A stretch of DNA of 64,000 nt from Lytechinus variegatus (Eukaryota > Echinodermata > Echinoidea > Temnopleuroida > Toxopneustidae), in contig NC_054758.1 of assembly GCF_018143015.1 (NCBI RefSeq), positions 7,177,501-7,241,500 of the forward strand, given 5' to 3'. The notes beneath the pieces were generated by a model. That model searched no databases. It saw only the letters and a list, made by a program, of their open reading frames with translations, and was not told the DNA's origin. Within the stretch, counting starts at the first letter, position 1; each line of letters starts with the position of its first letter. Positions 1-11,689 of this stretch are shown here, piece after piece. The position numbers and the translations under genes were made by a program.

Positions 1-640
1 ATTAAGGAAATATATCTCTAGAATGATACTATTTGTAATTATATTTTCAGAAAAACAAAAATCTTGTAGTGACGAGAGTAATGTCTTAGTACTTTGAGCT
101 GATCTCGGTGCACTTTTGACCCCATCATCCCCTTCTCATTATTTTGAAGAAAAAAAAAGAGAGAAAAGAAAGCAGTTTAGCACACCTTTCATATGCTCTT
201 TTCAAAAGGGAAACGTAGTGCATGATATATCGGCATTATTTTGATTACCCGAACAAAAGAATGTCTGGGCGGCCACTCAAACAAATTCCTTCCGAAAAGA
301 GCAGGATACAGATGGTCAACGCCCCGAACAAAAGGAAGATTAGTGTTTCTCGGCAGGACGACCTGTTGAATGCTTTGGTTCTTTTCGACTTAGCAATACA
401 AAAAGCTTTTATGAATACGCTTTTTTATTTCGACCAACAACCAGTATCTCAAAAAAAACCTTGTTTCATTTACCGACAACACAGGTGCTTATGACAGTGA
501 GTCATATTGCGTAAAAGCGCTTCCCCTGGGTGATAACACGTTGAAAGAAGAATCATTTAGGGCAATTCTAGAATAAAAAAAATGCTCAGATGTCACGGAG
601 AACGAGAGAGAATGAGAGACAGAGATAAAAAGGGGGAATA
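1..640. other. No supported gene
   Basis: AT-rich. A 90-codon ORF at 222-494 has no recognisable domain, no clear splice context and a composition that does not argue for coding. Confidence 0.5.
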
Positions 641-990
641 GAAGGTGCCAGGTAAAAATGGCAGAGGTAATAATGGCAAAGGTAAAAATGGCAGAGGTGA
701 AAATGGCAGAGGTAATAATGGCAGAGGTAAAAATGGCAGAGGTAAAAATGGCAGAGGTAATAATGGCAGAGGTAATAATGGCAGAGGTAAAAACGGCAGA
801 GGTAAAAATGGCAGAGGTAAAAAAGGCTGAGGTAAAAATGGCAGAGGTAAAAATGGCAGAGGTAAAAATGGCAGAGGTAAAAATGGCAGAGGTAATAATG
901 GCAGAGGTAAAGATGGCAGAGGTAAAAATGGCAGAGGTAAAAATGGCAGAGGTAAGAACAGCAGAGATAAAAATAGCAGAGACATAAATG
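640..990 (+). repeat. 15-bp minisatellite GGCAGAGGTAAAAAT
   Basis: About 22 copies of GGCAGAGGTAAAAAT or GGCAGAGGTAATAAT. Period 15 keeps several frames open, so the apparent MAEVK-type ORFs are artefacts. Inverse array at 2,345-2,620; stray copies at about 1,375-1,410. Confidence 0.92.
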
Positions 991-1059
991 ACAAGAGTAA
1001 AAAAAATGGAAGATGTGATAATAGCAGAGGTAAAAGAGGCCGAGGTACACTATTGGAAA

Positions 1060-1335
1060 AAACAGTAGATTCTACAGAAGAAAAATAAAAAAACAGGTTT
1101 TACAGAAAAAAAAAAAATTTGAAGATTATAATAACAGGAGGATTTTCCATAATTTTGCTACAATTTTACAGAACAGGTATGTTTTTAAAAAAGGGGAAAA
1201 CAGTTTTATTACAATAAATTTGTAAGGGTACATGCACAGAATACCAATTTTCTGTAAGTTTATACAAATGCATGCATGTAGGATTACACAGTGCAGTAAG
1301 ATTACAGGTGTTCTCCAGACTCTGTTGCAGCAATT
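1060..1335 (+). repeat. Interspersed repeat, copy 1
   Basis: It shares TTTTACAGAAAAAA, ATTTTACAGAACAGGT, AAAAAGGGGAAAA and ATTACAGGTGTTCTC in order with the inverse of 15,412-15,655. It is likely a non-autonomous mobile element. Confidence 0.65.
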
Positions 1336-2344
1336 TTTTTTTTTTAAGTATAAATTTTCTAACAGTGTAAAAAATGGCGGAGTTGAAAATGGCAAAGATA
1401 AAGATGGCATAAGCAAAAATGAAAGAGATATGGGGTGCTGGTTTGTTAAAAAGCCGAGAAGAAAAAGTTTTCACTCTAAAATCAAAGGGGATTTGGTTAG
1501 GGGGAAAAATGACTCAAAAAAATTATTTTGGGTCAGAAAAAAGAATTACAACAAAATAATAACAATCAGATAATAAACAATGTTTTTTAGCATACCAAGC
1601 TAATTACCAAGAGGGTGCTGCTTATGGTGTACAAAATACCCAACAGCACTTCCGCTTCCAAGGGTAATAACCATCAAGCCGTCTATATCATATTGGATGC
1701 AGTGGTAAAGAAGGTTCAGGGTCTTCTTTTATGCAACGAATCTGAACCAGACGGTCCCCTCGATCGACCCCAAATTGGTTTACCAGTCAAAGCAAGATTA
1801 TTAATTTCCATAATCAGTTACATATTCAGTGCCAAGTCTGGGAACGCATGCTTATTGTCATTCAAATATCTAAAAAGAATAGTACAGACGACAATACAAA
1901 TAAGGACATAATATTTAACCACAATCATTCGTGACAATTTCAACGTCTAAGCTTTCCCGCGCTATGTTTTTCTATGTCCCACCCCTAACCCTCTCCGTCT
2001 CTCCACCCCTCTTATGTCTACTCTTCCTCCTCTTTGTATCGGTAAACCTGGCAAAACTTTATAAAAAAAAGCCAGACAAAAAGAAATGTCATAAAATGAT
2101 GAAAGAGAATAGTGCAGTTTCATTTTGCTCCTGATGAATTGAATGAAAAATATTTTCTCGTTCGATTTCTTTTTAAAGGCCTTCACGGTACACCTCCAAC
2201 GAATTCGTAGCATTGTTAGGCCGATAAAGACATAATGATATGATGAAATGCCTAACCGTTACATGCACTTCTAATTTAATCTATGTACATGCGGGGGCTT
2301 TTTGATTCATTGCATGGGGGTTTACGGCTGGCCATATTTTACCT

Positions 2345-2620
2345 AGAGCTGTCATTTTTACCTCTCCCATTATGACCTCTGCCATTTTACCTCTGCCATT
2401 TTTACCTCTGCCATTATTACCTCTGCCATTTTTACCTCTGCCATTATTACCTCTGCCAATTTTACCTCTGTCATTATTACCTCTGACATTTTTACCTCTG
2501 CCATTATGACCTCTGCCATTATTACCTCTGCCAATTTTACCTCTGCCATTATTACCTCTGCCAATTTTACCTCTGCCATTTTTACCTCTGCCATTATTAC
2601 CTCTGCCATTTTTACACCGA
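2345..2620 (-). repeat. 15-bp minisatellite, inverted array
   Basis: About 18 copies of ATTTTTACCTCTGCC, the inverse of the array at 640-990. It includes some one-base-shorter units. Confidence 0.92.
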
Positions 2621-2959
2621 GCCGAATAGACAAGTGCGCTTTTGCTAAAGTTCCATGAATATCTATTTAAACGAATAACAACATGACTTCATTTGTTTGG
2701 TTATATCACTTTAAAAAAACAAACACGTTTTGTTTGCCACAACTCTGTCCTCAGACCCTTGTCGGACTGATGATGACTTTTTATTATTACTCTTGTTTAA
2801 CTTAGCCCCCCCCCCCGATGGAAATGTTCTGACCTACACTCTAATGTTGCTTGTTTGTCTCCTCTCTCCGATGTTCTATTTGTAAAGCGGTAGAAAGAAT
2901 AACAATCATCCTGGCCAGTTTTTTCCCCGTTACGACCCCCCAAAAAAATCGGGGACACC

Positions 2960-3075
2960 CCGAATAGACCGGGGGCATCCGATAGACCGCGGGTCCGATA
3001 GACCGCGGGTCCGTAGACCGCGGGTCCGATAGACCGCGGGTCCGATAGACCGCGGGCCCGATAGACCGCGGGTCC
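2960..3075 (+). repeat. 16-bp minisatellite, left tip
   Basis: About seven copies of CCGATAGACCGCGGGT. The unit contains the palindrome ACCGCGGT in most copies. Inverse array at 9,036-9,152. Confidence 0.85.
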
Positions 3076-3509
3076 GGTAGTCCGCAGTGTGTGTAAAATT
3101 ATGATCAGGTATATCTGTTGTTGTTGTTGTTGTTGTTATTTTGAATAGGCAAACTAGTCAGTTTTGACTATTGTTGCCTTATAAATATGCTTTTCTTTTT
3201 TTTCAAATTATGATAATTTCTTTGTTCAAATTATGTCAGTTTGAAAAGTAAAAGAAAGAAAGGAAAGAAAAGTTCCCAGGAAATTGTGCAAGACCACCTC
3301 TCCTGCCCTGTATTAGTACGGAATCCTGACAAGCCCGCTCGAGGTGCATTTCGAGGGCGTCTCAGGAGTACAAAAAATTGTATTCCCTATGTCTCTCAAA
3401 CGTAAGCAGGGGGCGAGAGGTCCAAAGGTCAAAAGATACGAGACCATGGGGTTCTATCAGGTGCGGATCCATTGGGGGGGAACTGCCTCACCCCTCCACC
3501 CCCAGGTTA

Positions 3510-4372
3510 AAAAAAGAGGGGGAAGAGGGGAAAAGGGAGAGAATACAAAGAGAGAGGAAGATGGGGAAAGAAGAGGATAGAAAAGAGAGTAAGACGGAGA
3601 AAGGAAGAGAAGTAAAAAAGAGAAGAAAAGGGGGAAAGTAAAGACAAAGAAAAAGGGAGAAGAAAAGGGGGAAAGAAGAGAAAAAAGAGCAGGGAAATGG
3701 AAGAGAAGAAAAAGAAAGGAAAAGGAGGAAAAAGAAGACGAAAAAAGGAAGGAGGAAGAGAAGAATATTTAAATAGAGAGGAAGATGGGAAGCAAGATAA
3801 GAAAAAGAGAGATAGAGGAAGAGGGGAAAAGAAGAGAAGAAAAAGAGAAAGGGTGGAAGGGGGAGGGAGAGAAAGAAAAAAATTAAAAGAGAAAAAAAGG
3901 GAAAGGAAAGAAAAAGAATAAGGGAGAAGTAAAGGGGAAGAGAAAAAAAAGAGGAAGAGGGAAAATAAAGAAAAGAAAAGAAAAGAAAGGAGAAAGGAAA
4001 TGGGGGGAAAAGAAGAAGAAATAAAGAGGAAGGAAGAGAATAAATTCAAAAAGAGAGGAAGATGGGAAGAAAGATAAGAAAAGAGGGAGAAGGGGAAAAA
4101 CGAGGAAAAAAGAGAGAGTAAGTGGGAATGGAAGAGAAGAAACACGAGAAAAGAGGAAAAAAGAGAGAAAGGAAAGACGGGAAAAGGAGAAGAAAAGGGG
4201 AAAGGGGGAAAGGAAGGCAAGAAAAAAGAAGAAAAGGGGAAATAGATAGAAGAAAGAGAGAGAGGAGGAAGGAAAAGAAGAGAACAAGAAAAGGTGAGAA
4301 GAAGAGGTGGAAAGAAAGAGAGAAAGAAAGAGAAAGGAAGGGGAATTAGGATAAGAGAAAGAAAAAGAAAGA
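3510..4372 (+). repeat. Polypurine tract, about 860 nt
   Basis: Almost only A and G, built from AGAGAAAAG-type motifs. It is the inverse of the pyrimidine tract at 8,040-8,895, so it is part of an inverted repeat. The long ORFs on either strand are a consequence of composition. Confidence 0.9.
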
Positions 4373-4699
4373 ATTTTGAATTTTGACCATAATGCGACAA
4401 ATACATGTTTTAGAGGGGGGGGGGGGGGGCAAAGTTATATTTCACATGAGGGCGCCACGTTATGTTCAATCGAGGGCGCCAAATTGACCTTGAACTTAAA
4501 GGGCTTCATGCAAATACATTTTCGAGCGGGAGCGCAACATTGCTCGTATTGCCTGTTAATAGTGAAATATATATGTCCTGCTCAAAAGCTTAAATTAAAT
4601 GCGGCTGAATTAAAAGATCCCATTTTTATAATAGACAAACACGATGTTTTCGAGTTCAAGCCTGTTTAGTGAGATAGATATCCTGTTCAGGGTCACAAA

Positions 4700-7570
4700 A
4701 AAAGGGTTATCAAATTCAGCTCGCGCTACGCGCTCGCAATATTTGATTAATGAGGTATGCATCCTCTTCATCAATCCCATATGTAAGTGTTAGTGTTTTT
4801 CAAGTCAACATATACATAGGCCGATCCAAGGGGCAAAGATTTTGCCCCCCCCCTCCATGGTGGTGATAAAATGGGATAAGAAACAGAAAAAAGGAAGAGA
4901 AAAAGAAAAGCAATCAAAATAGGAATTATACCTTAAAAGAGTCCTTCTTAAGTATGTATATAAAAAATTGAGCTCACGCTTCGCGCTGGCATCAATGAAT
5001 TGTTTAGTTATATACGCATCCCGACCTCACAATTTTTTTATGCGAACGAGAAGCACAAGCTGAAAATATTTGATATTCTAACCTGACAACTGAAAATGTA
5101 TTTTTCATTTCATCATTATAAAAGTTTTCAGCTAGCTCTTCGCGCTCACATTAATTTCTTAATACATATGCATCGTGTTTCTCATAACAACTACTAAAAT
5201 AGGCGGATCCAGGGGGCCCGAGGACCCCCTCCCTAGAGCAAATAAATTGGGAAAAACGGGGAAAGAAAAAAGGTAGAAAAGGGGAAAAAAGAAGACATAA
5301 AAGATCGAGGAAGACGAGTGAATAAAACAAGGTCAGGAGAAGACTTGGAAAACAATTTTTGAAAATATTTAATGTCACTATATAATAAAGTTTCGCTCGC
5401 GCATCGCGCTCACATTGCCTGTTCGGTGAGATACATATCTTGCTCAATAGGCTGATATGTAGTTTAAAATATCAAGTTTTGATATCAATATACAAAACAT
5501 CATTCAGCTCGAACATCGATCTTTCATTATTTTGATTCATTTACTAATTTATGTTTATTTAAGTGCTCTGGAAAATGTCGTTTTGTGGTGTGAATCAAAT
5601 TTGCAACATTTTGTGCGCTCGCACTATTTGCCAAGAAGGCCTACCTATTGTTTTTTGTATTTCACATAAGATTATCTAAATATTCCTTTTCAGGTGTCTC
5701 TATTGTAAAAGAAAAATAAAGGCCATGAGCTAGCACTGTGCGCTCGCGTTTTGATTTGATTGGTGAGTTATGTATACCTAATTCTATAACAAACTACTTA
5801 TATTCTTCCATTAAAAAATCCTGATCGCGATTTGCGCTCGCATTATTTGCTAGAAATATATCAACCAATGAGTCCTATTCATGATTACAAATATACTTAA
5901 AATATCCAGTTTTCAGGCCTTATGCACTGTCAACAAATTTCACACACTCATTAGGCTTAATTGATTAATAAATATGAAATAAAATTTGTATTAATTCATA
6001 AAAACTAAATTATTCCTTTTTCAGAAATAAATATCGACAAGTTTTAGGAAAAGAAAAGATAGTCATCATTCTTATTTGATGACAAAATGTCCTTAGGCCT
6101 GAAATGTCTCTATCCTAGGTTAAAATAATAATAAAATATCAGCTCGCGCTTCGCGCTCGCATCATTTATATAGTGTTATCAAATTTCCCTATATACACTG
6201 TGCTGTAAACAGTGCTTAATGACCCTTTTCATATCGGAATTTCATACATTATTTTCAGCTCGGGCTCTGCGCTCGCATTATAATAGTAATAATATAGGGT
6301 ATTTATATTGGGCACATAAAGGCGCTCCTATATTACCCGGCTAAGCTAGGCGTTCATAGCGCACACAGCTTTTACCTCACCTGGGTTGAGTGCAGCACAC
6401 TGTGGATTAGTTTCTTGCTGAAGGAAATTACGCCAGGGCTGGGATTCGAACCCACGACCCTCCGTTTCAAAGTCCGAAGACTAATCCACTGGGCCACAAC
6501 GCTCCACGTTCAGATTATTGATTTTTATGATGAAAAATGAAATGTATTCAGAATGCCAGGATTCTGTTAAACTCTAAAACACGCGCACGCATGTTTTTTG
6601 AGATACAAAGCTTGATCATATTAAAAACGTGCTAAAATTATCCAGTTTCAGATCAGAATATCAAAAATTTCCTGCTCGCGCTTTGCGCTCGCATTATTAT
6701 TGTAGGAAGATATAAAAAATTACCCATCCTTTTTCATGATTGACAAACATGAATCGAATGTCCCATTGGGGGATTTGAAATCTCAACTTTTTAGGTTGGA
6801 ATATCAAAAATGTTCAGCTTGCGCTTCGCGCTCGCATTATTTCATCGTTGAGTATGTATCGTCTTAATGGCTAACTGCAAAACATCCTTAACAGGTCCCT
6901 TTTCGACCAGGCTAGAACGAATATTCAACATTTTTGCTCCCGCTTCGCGCTCGTGGTCATTATCTAGTTACATACGCGTCCTGTTCAGATTAAAAAACAT
7001 TGCCCAGAATCTTAAATTTTCAGGACAAAATACACGAAATTTCATGTTTAGCTTGCATAGGGCTTATGTGATTATTACACATTTATTTTGCTTATAAAGT
7101 AAAACTAGGAAATGACTGTAAGGACATGGGCGTTTTGCCCCCCCCCCCCCCACCCTAACAAAAAAAGGGAGAATCAGGACTAAGAAAAAATAGAAAGGAA
7201 AGTGAATAGGATGAAATATAATTTTATTTTCCAAATATTATGTCAAAATCTTTCAAAACCTTGTATTTTTGTAATAAAAATGTCAACATAATTATTTGCT
7301 TGCTCGCTTCGCTCACTGCCAACTTCTTATTAATTTTATGCGATACACAATATCGAGCCCCCTCGAAATTGTTGGCTCATTACGGCACTGGGACCACCAC
7401 TTCAAAGAAAAAAAAATCAACTTTGAGCGGCCAATCGGGGAAAATGTGGTTGAAAAAATAGCCCCCCCCCATTGGCGGAAGCTTGGTCCGCCCCTGACTT
7501 CGGCTTTCAGGATAATATACAGGAAAAATCTAAAAAAAAAAAATCAGATCGCGCTTCGCGTTCTCATTAT
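4700..7570 (+). repeat. Degenerate tandem repeats with a GCGCTTCGCGC core
   Basis: About 15 copies of CTCGCGCTTCGCGCTCGCAT or close variants, at irregular 100-300 bp spacing (for example near 4,715, 4,970, 5,394, 6,138, 6,257, 6,670, 6,816, 6,934, 7,545). Flanking sequence also recurs (ATATCAAAAATTT before, ATTATTTG and ATGCATCCTGTTCA after), so the unit is larger than the core. Confidence 0.8.
6283..6508 (-). mobile_element. tRNA-derived SINE, copy 1
   Basis: On the minus strand it begins GGAGCGTTGTGGCCCAGTGG with an A-box-like TGGCCCAGTGG, and has an exact B box GGTTCGAATCC at 6442-6452. The body CTGCACTCAACCCAGGTGAG is shared with the copies at 12.2, 32.3 and 57.3 kb. It has no tRNA cloverleaf beyond the promoter boxes. 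Confidence 0.75.
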
Positions 7571-8039
7571 TTATTACATCTATCGGACCCGTGGTCTATC
7601 GGACTGTAACCGTCACATTGATGGCATTTTCACAGCTCCGTATTAGGGGTAATTATCTGGGGTAATTGTCTGGAGGGTAAATTTCCGGAGGGGGGGTTAA
7701 CAGTCCCCGGCGGTAAAAATATGGGGATAATATTTTCCTTGAAGTAGTTGTCAGTGGGTGATTGCCCTAATTGGGTTATTGTTGTAGAACCCAAGCGCGG
7801 ATCCAGGATTTCATGGGGAGGGGGGGGGGGGGTAAATTTGACCTGATGTTTGGCGCACCATATATATGTGTACTTTTCGAAAAGTGGCGCCCACTCCCTC
7901 CCGGCCAGGCTAACTTAAGTGCCTTAAATGCATTTTGAATTATCTTATAATCACATTGAAAAAAAATTTAAAAAATAAAGACCACTTTTTAATGTGTTCT
8001 TGAAAAAAATATAATGTAATATCAATGGGCGCGCCATAA

Positions 8040-8895
8040 TTCCCCTTCCTTTATCTTTCTTTCTCTCTTTTTTCCCCCTCTTCTTCTCACCCTTTCTTCT
8101 ACTCTTCTTTTCCTTCCTCTTCTCTCTCTTTCTTCTCTCTATTTTCCCCTTTTATTCTCTTTTTTTTCTTGTCTTCCTTTCACCCTTTTCCTTTTTCCCT
8201 ATCTTTTCTTTCCCCCTTTTCTTCTCTTTTTTCCCGTCTTTTCTTTCTCTATTTTCCTCTCTTTTCTCGTTCTTTTTCTCTTCCATTCCCCCTTTCTCTC
8301 TCTTTTTTCTCCTCTTTTCCCCCCTCTCTCTCTCTTTTCATTTCTTTCTTCCCATCTTCCTCTCTTTTTAAATATTATTCTCTTCCTTCATCTTTTTTTC
8401 TTCTTCTTTACCCCCTTTTCCTTTCTCCTTTCTTTTCTTTCTTTTCCCTCTTCCTCTTTTTTCTCTTTCCCCTTTACTTCTCGCTTTTTCTTTTTCTTTC
8501 CTTTCCCTTTTTTTATGTCATTATTTTTCTTCTCTCCCTCCCCCTTCCACCCCTCTCTTATTCTTCTCTTCTTTTCCCCTCTTCCTCTCTCTCTCTCTTT
8601 CTTATCTTTCTTCCCATCTTCCTCTCTATTTAAATATTCTTCTCTTCCTCCTTCCTTTTTTCGTCTTCTTTTTCCTTTCTCCTTTCTTTTCTTTTCTTCT
8701 CTTCATTTTCCCTTCTCTTTTTTCTCTTCTTTCCCCTTTTCTTCTCCTTTTTTCTTTGTCTTTCCTTTTCTCCCTTTTCTACTCTTTTTTTCTTCTCTTC
8801 CTTTATCCCTCTTACTCTCTTTTGTATTCTCTTCTTTTCCCATCTTCCTCTCTCTTTGTATTCTCTCCCTTTTCCCCTCTTCCCCCTCTTTTTTT
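8040..8895 (-). repeat. Polypyrimidine tract, about 855 nt
   Basis: Almost only C and T; inverse partner of the purine tract at 3,510-4,372. The segment TTTAAATATTCTTCTCTTCC occurs in both, inverted. Confidence 0.9.
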
Positions 8896-9035
8896 AACCT
8901 GGGGGTGGGGGTGAGGCAGTCCTTCCCCCCCCATGGATCCGCACCTGATAGAACCCCATGGTCTCGTATCATTTGACCTTTGGACCTCTCGATGACATCT
9001 GATATATCTGATCATAATTTTACACACACTGCGGA

Positions 9036-9152
9036 CTATCGGACCCGCGGTCTATCGGGCCCGCGGTCTATCGGACCCGCGGTCTATCGGACCCGCGGTC
9101 TATCGGACCCGCGGTCTAACGGACCCGCGGTCTATCGGACCCGCGGTCTATC
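9036..9152 (-). repeat. 16-bp minisatellite, right tip
   Basis: Seven to eight copies of ATCGGACCCGCGGTCT, the inverse of the left array. It ends ATCGGGCTGTAACC; a short isolated piece with the same end (ATCGGACTGTAACC) lies at 7,584-7,613. Confidence 0.85.
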
Positions 9153-9159
9153 GGGCTGT

Positions 9160-11175
9160 AACCAAAAAATCGCATTTGGGCGCTTGTCCAAACAAAAATG
9201 TTTTGGAAAAGAATTGTGTTATACAGGGACAGCCATGGGTTTTTTTTGGTGCAGGGGTTGAACTGTGGGACGGGGGTGAATCGGTTAAAAAAATCACAGT
9301 ATTTTTAATTCATGTCATTTTACAGAATAAATTCAAAACATGTTAGGTTTTAGAAGCTTGTCATCTCATTCTCCTTTTCTTTCCCAGATGAAAACTTGTG
9401 CATTGAAAAGTTGACAAAAACATAATCACTTCAAATAAAACCAATAATGAACTAAACGTTCCCTCTCCCGAAATGGAGAAAAAAAAATAATATAGGAGAA
9501 ATTACGTTAAGGCATCCCAGAAGAAAACATGTTTGTCTGGCGTGTCCCGACAGAACCCTCTCAATCCTACAATCTTTTACTCATTTGTGACCTACCACCC
9601 CCCCCAAAAAAAAAAATATGTTGATACGATCTAAATTTTATTGATGTTCCTACCTTTTCGCCAATTTCTTTCTTTTTTTAACCGACGAATAGCGTGGTAG
9701 AAAAGAATCATATGAAGAGCTCACTCGCAAAAGGGGTTAGGTCCATTTTCATCAAATTTGAATTTTGGGCCTCAATGTATAGATTTTTAGTAGTTCCATA
9801 TTAAGAAAAGTTGAAATTCCTATTTAAAAGTGATCCAAAATGGCAAAGAAAAATCACTTTTTTTCAAAAGGAGCTAGGTCCATTGTTCATAAATTTTATT
9901 GTTCTCTGTCTCAAAACCTCTAAATTTTTAGTCGCTCTGATGAAAACAAAGAAAATTTGAAACTGACATGCAAACATGAATAAAAGTGGCAAGGAAAAAT
10001 CACTTTTTTAATCAAATCGATTGGATTCATTTCAGTTTAGTTGCAAATGGGGTTAGGTCCACGATAATGATTTTTAAAAGAATATATAGAAAAAGTGAAG
10101 ACTGGTAGATTTCTTTTATACCAAATTTTATGTTCACATGATAGGGTTGTACATCATGACAATTTAGTTTCTTATAAGAATATTGCAGTAAGTGAGAATA
10201 AAAACATGTTTTTCTCGGAATGGTCAAACGTGGACCCAACCCCTTTTGCAACTAAACTCGTTATATAGAAAAAAACACCCACGGATTTTTTTTTCCCATT
10301 ACTGCAAACAAATATTGGGGGCGCTTACCTTGGTTAGCATCAAAACCAAAATATCTGATTTTTTAAATAAACAAAAAAAACAGGGACCGCTGAGCCCTCT
10401 TTCTTTATAATAGAGGTGTTGAGTTGAATGTGAGATCGAGGGAGTAGACCGGCCTACAAAAATCACAAATTTATACAGACTTCGCTTTTACTTGTACGTG
10501 TTTGCTGAATGGGGTGAGGACTGAAACTTCCTACCAACTCCGCCGTCTCTGTTTTAGACTTGAACGATAAACAAATAGCGACAAATATGCATTCTAAATA
10601 TTTTGACTGTTGTTTTTGATTTATTTTATTATTTCAATTTTTCGAAATGAAGATGCCGCTCACAAGAGTTCATATGGTGCAAAGCATACGGGAATGGTAT
10701 AGCCTAGTGGTAATTTATTCCACAACCAATTAGAGCTTGGAGTGGACGAGAATATTATTACGTGTCTGTAGTATGTTCATGATATTATTTATTTGATTAT
10801 TATACAGTGTAGAAATAGAGAAATATACACTCTTTTCATTAATTCAGTGTTTTCTGACACTCTCGATCTCGAAAAAGACATCCCTTTTGCGCATGGTATC
10901 CAGTCGTCAATTAAAGTCCCCCATCCCCCCCCCCGAACAATGAGCTGACTTGTACACAACATTAACATATAACAAAACGAAATAAAGCGAAAATACCTTT
11001 GCACTTATGAGCAATTATATACAACATCACATGATTGCCAGATGCGAGAATGTAATGGGGAAAAATTGGGTCACTTCATCCCCCCCCCCCCTCTCTCTCT
11101 TTTAAGGAGGCCCGAAATACCATGGGTCTTTTTGTGGAAGAAATGCGTCCGGGATTGGGGATTATATCTTTGAAT
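9160..11175. other. No gene; diverged repeats
   Basis: At 9,700-10,255 the block GGGGTTAGGTCCA-type sequence occurs twice directly and once inverted (GGACCCAACCCCTTTTGCAA), with AAAAATCACTTTTTT between, suggesting an eroded inverted-repeat element. The remainder is AT-rich with C/G homopolymers. Confidence 0.5.
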
Positions 11176-11179
11176 GCAT

Positions 11180-11515
11180 TTTACTTTGACACCATGCAGA
11201 CCGCGCGCTGAACGGGGTAATTACCTATTAGTGGGCGTCCAAGCTGGCTGCGTCCGGCATATGGGATTATCTTGAAAATGCGCCATGATCTGACCCCATG
11301 CCGCCTGCGTGCTGAATGGGGTTGTAGAGAGGCCCATGCTGGCTGCATCTGGCATGGGGGATTAAATTGAATTTCGCCTTGCTTTGACCCCATGCTGCCT
11401 GCGTGCTGAACGGGGCAATTACTTAGTAACAACCGTTCATGCTGGCTGCATCCGGCATGGGGGATTAATTCTGATTACCCCATGCCGCTAGCGTTCACCC
11501 CATGCCCCCTGCAGG
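11180..11515 (+). repeat. Tandem array, three units of about 105-110 bp
   Basis: Each unit contains GACCCCATGC, GCGTGCTGAACGGGG and GCTGGCTGCATCCGGCAT-like blocks. The last unit is partial. Confidence 0.75.
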
Positions 11516-11689
11516 CTTCACGCTATAATATTTTTGCTCTGTTCCCTTATCCCATTTTGCCTTAAAATCCAAGTTGGCTTTAAAAAATGGGTTCCAAAAT
11601 GACTATTGTTACTTAAAAGTGGAGAAATTTATTCAACAATACCAACCTGTGAGAAATTTAAATGTATATACACTTAAATGTATGGGATA

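Larger units (their letters stand above)
2955..9155. mobile_element. Composite ~6.2 kb foldback element with minisatellite tips and purine/pyrimidine arms
   Basis: The left arm (about 2,955-4,380) and the right arm (about 8,030-9,155) are inverse copies in the same order: a 16-bp tandem repeat with CCGCGG, a CCGCAGTGTGTGTAAAATTA segment, AGGTCCAAAGGTCAAA, GGTTCTATCAGGTGCGGATC, then 0.85 kb of pure polypurine (left) or polypyrimidine (right). The left arm carries an extra ~290 bp. The ~3.6 kb centre holds degenerate tandem repeats and a SINE and has no plausible protein. It resembles foldback-type transposons; no transposase is visible. Confidence 0.7.

Noticed and set aside
586..1050. Long ORFs on both strands over 586-1,050 (Cys/Tyr/His/Leu-rich or MAEVK-type)
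   Set aside because: They follow from a 15-bp tandem repeat, whose period keeps three frames open on each strand.
1615..1911. 98-codon ORF with ordinary amino-acid composition
   Set aside because: No recognisable domain, no splice or poly(A) context; it could be a decayed repeat fragment.
3507..4406. A ~300-codon Ser/Phe/Leu-rich ORF on the minus strand, and similar ORFs at 8,169-8,976
   Set aside because: Pure polypurine/polypyrimidine tracts contain few stop codons; no domain or start context supports coding.
6283..6508. Possible tRNA gene from the A and B boxes
   Set aside because: Only the internal promoter boxes match; no cloverleaf or anticodon arm can be formed, and the same sequence recurs as a SINE.
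2955..9155. Polinton/Maverick or other autonomous DNA transposon
   Set aside because: The arms are long and terminal, but the 3.6 kb centre has no polymerase, integrase or transposase coding.
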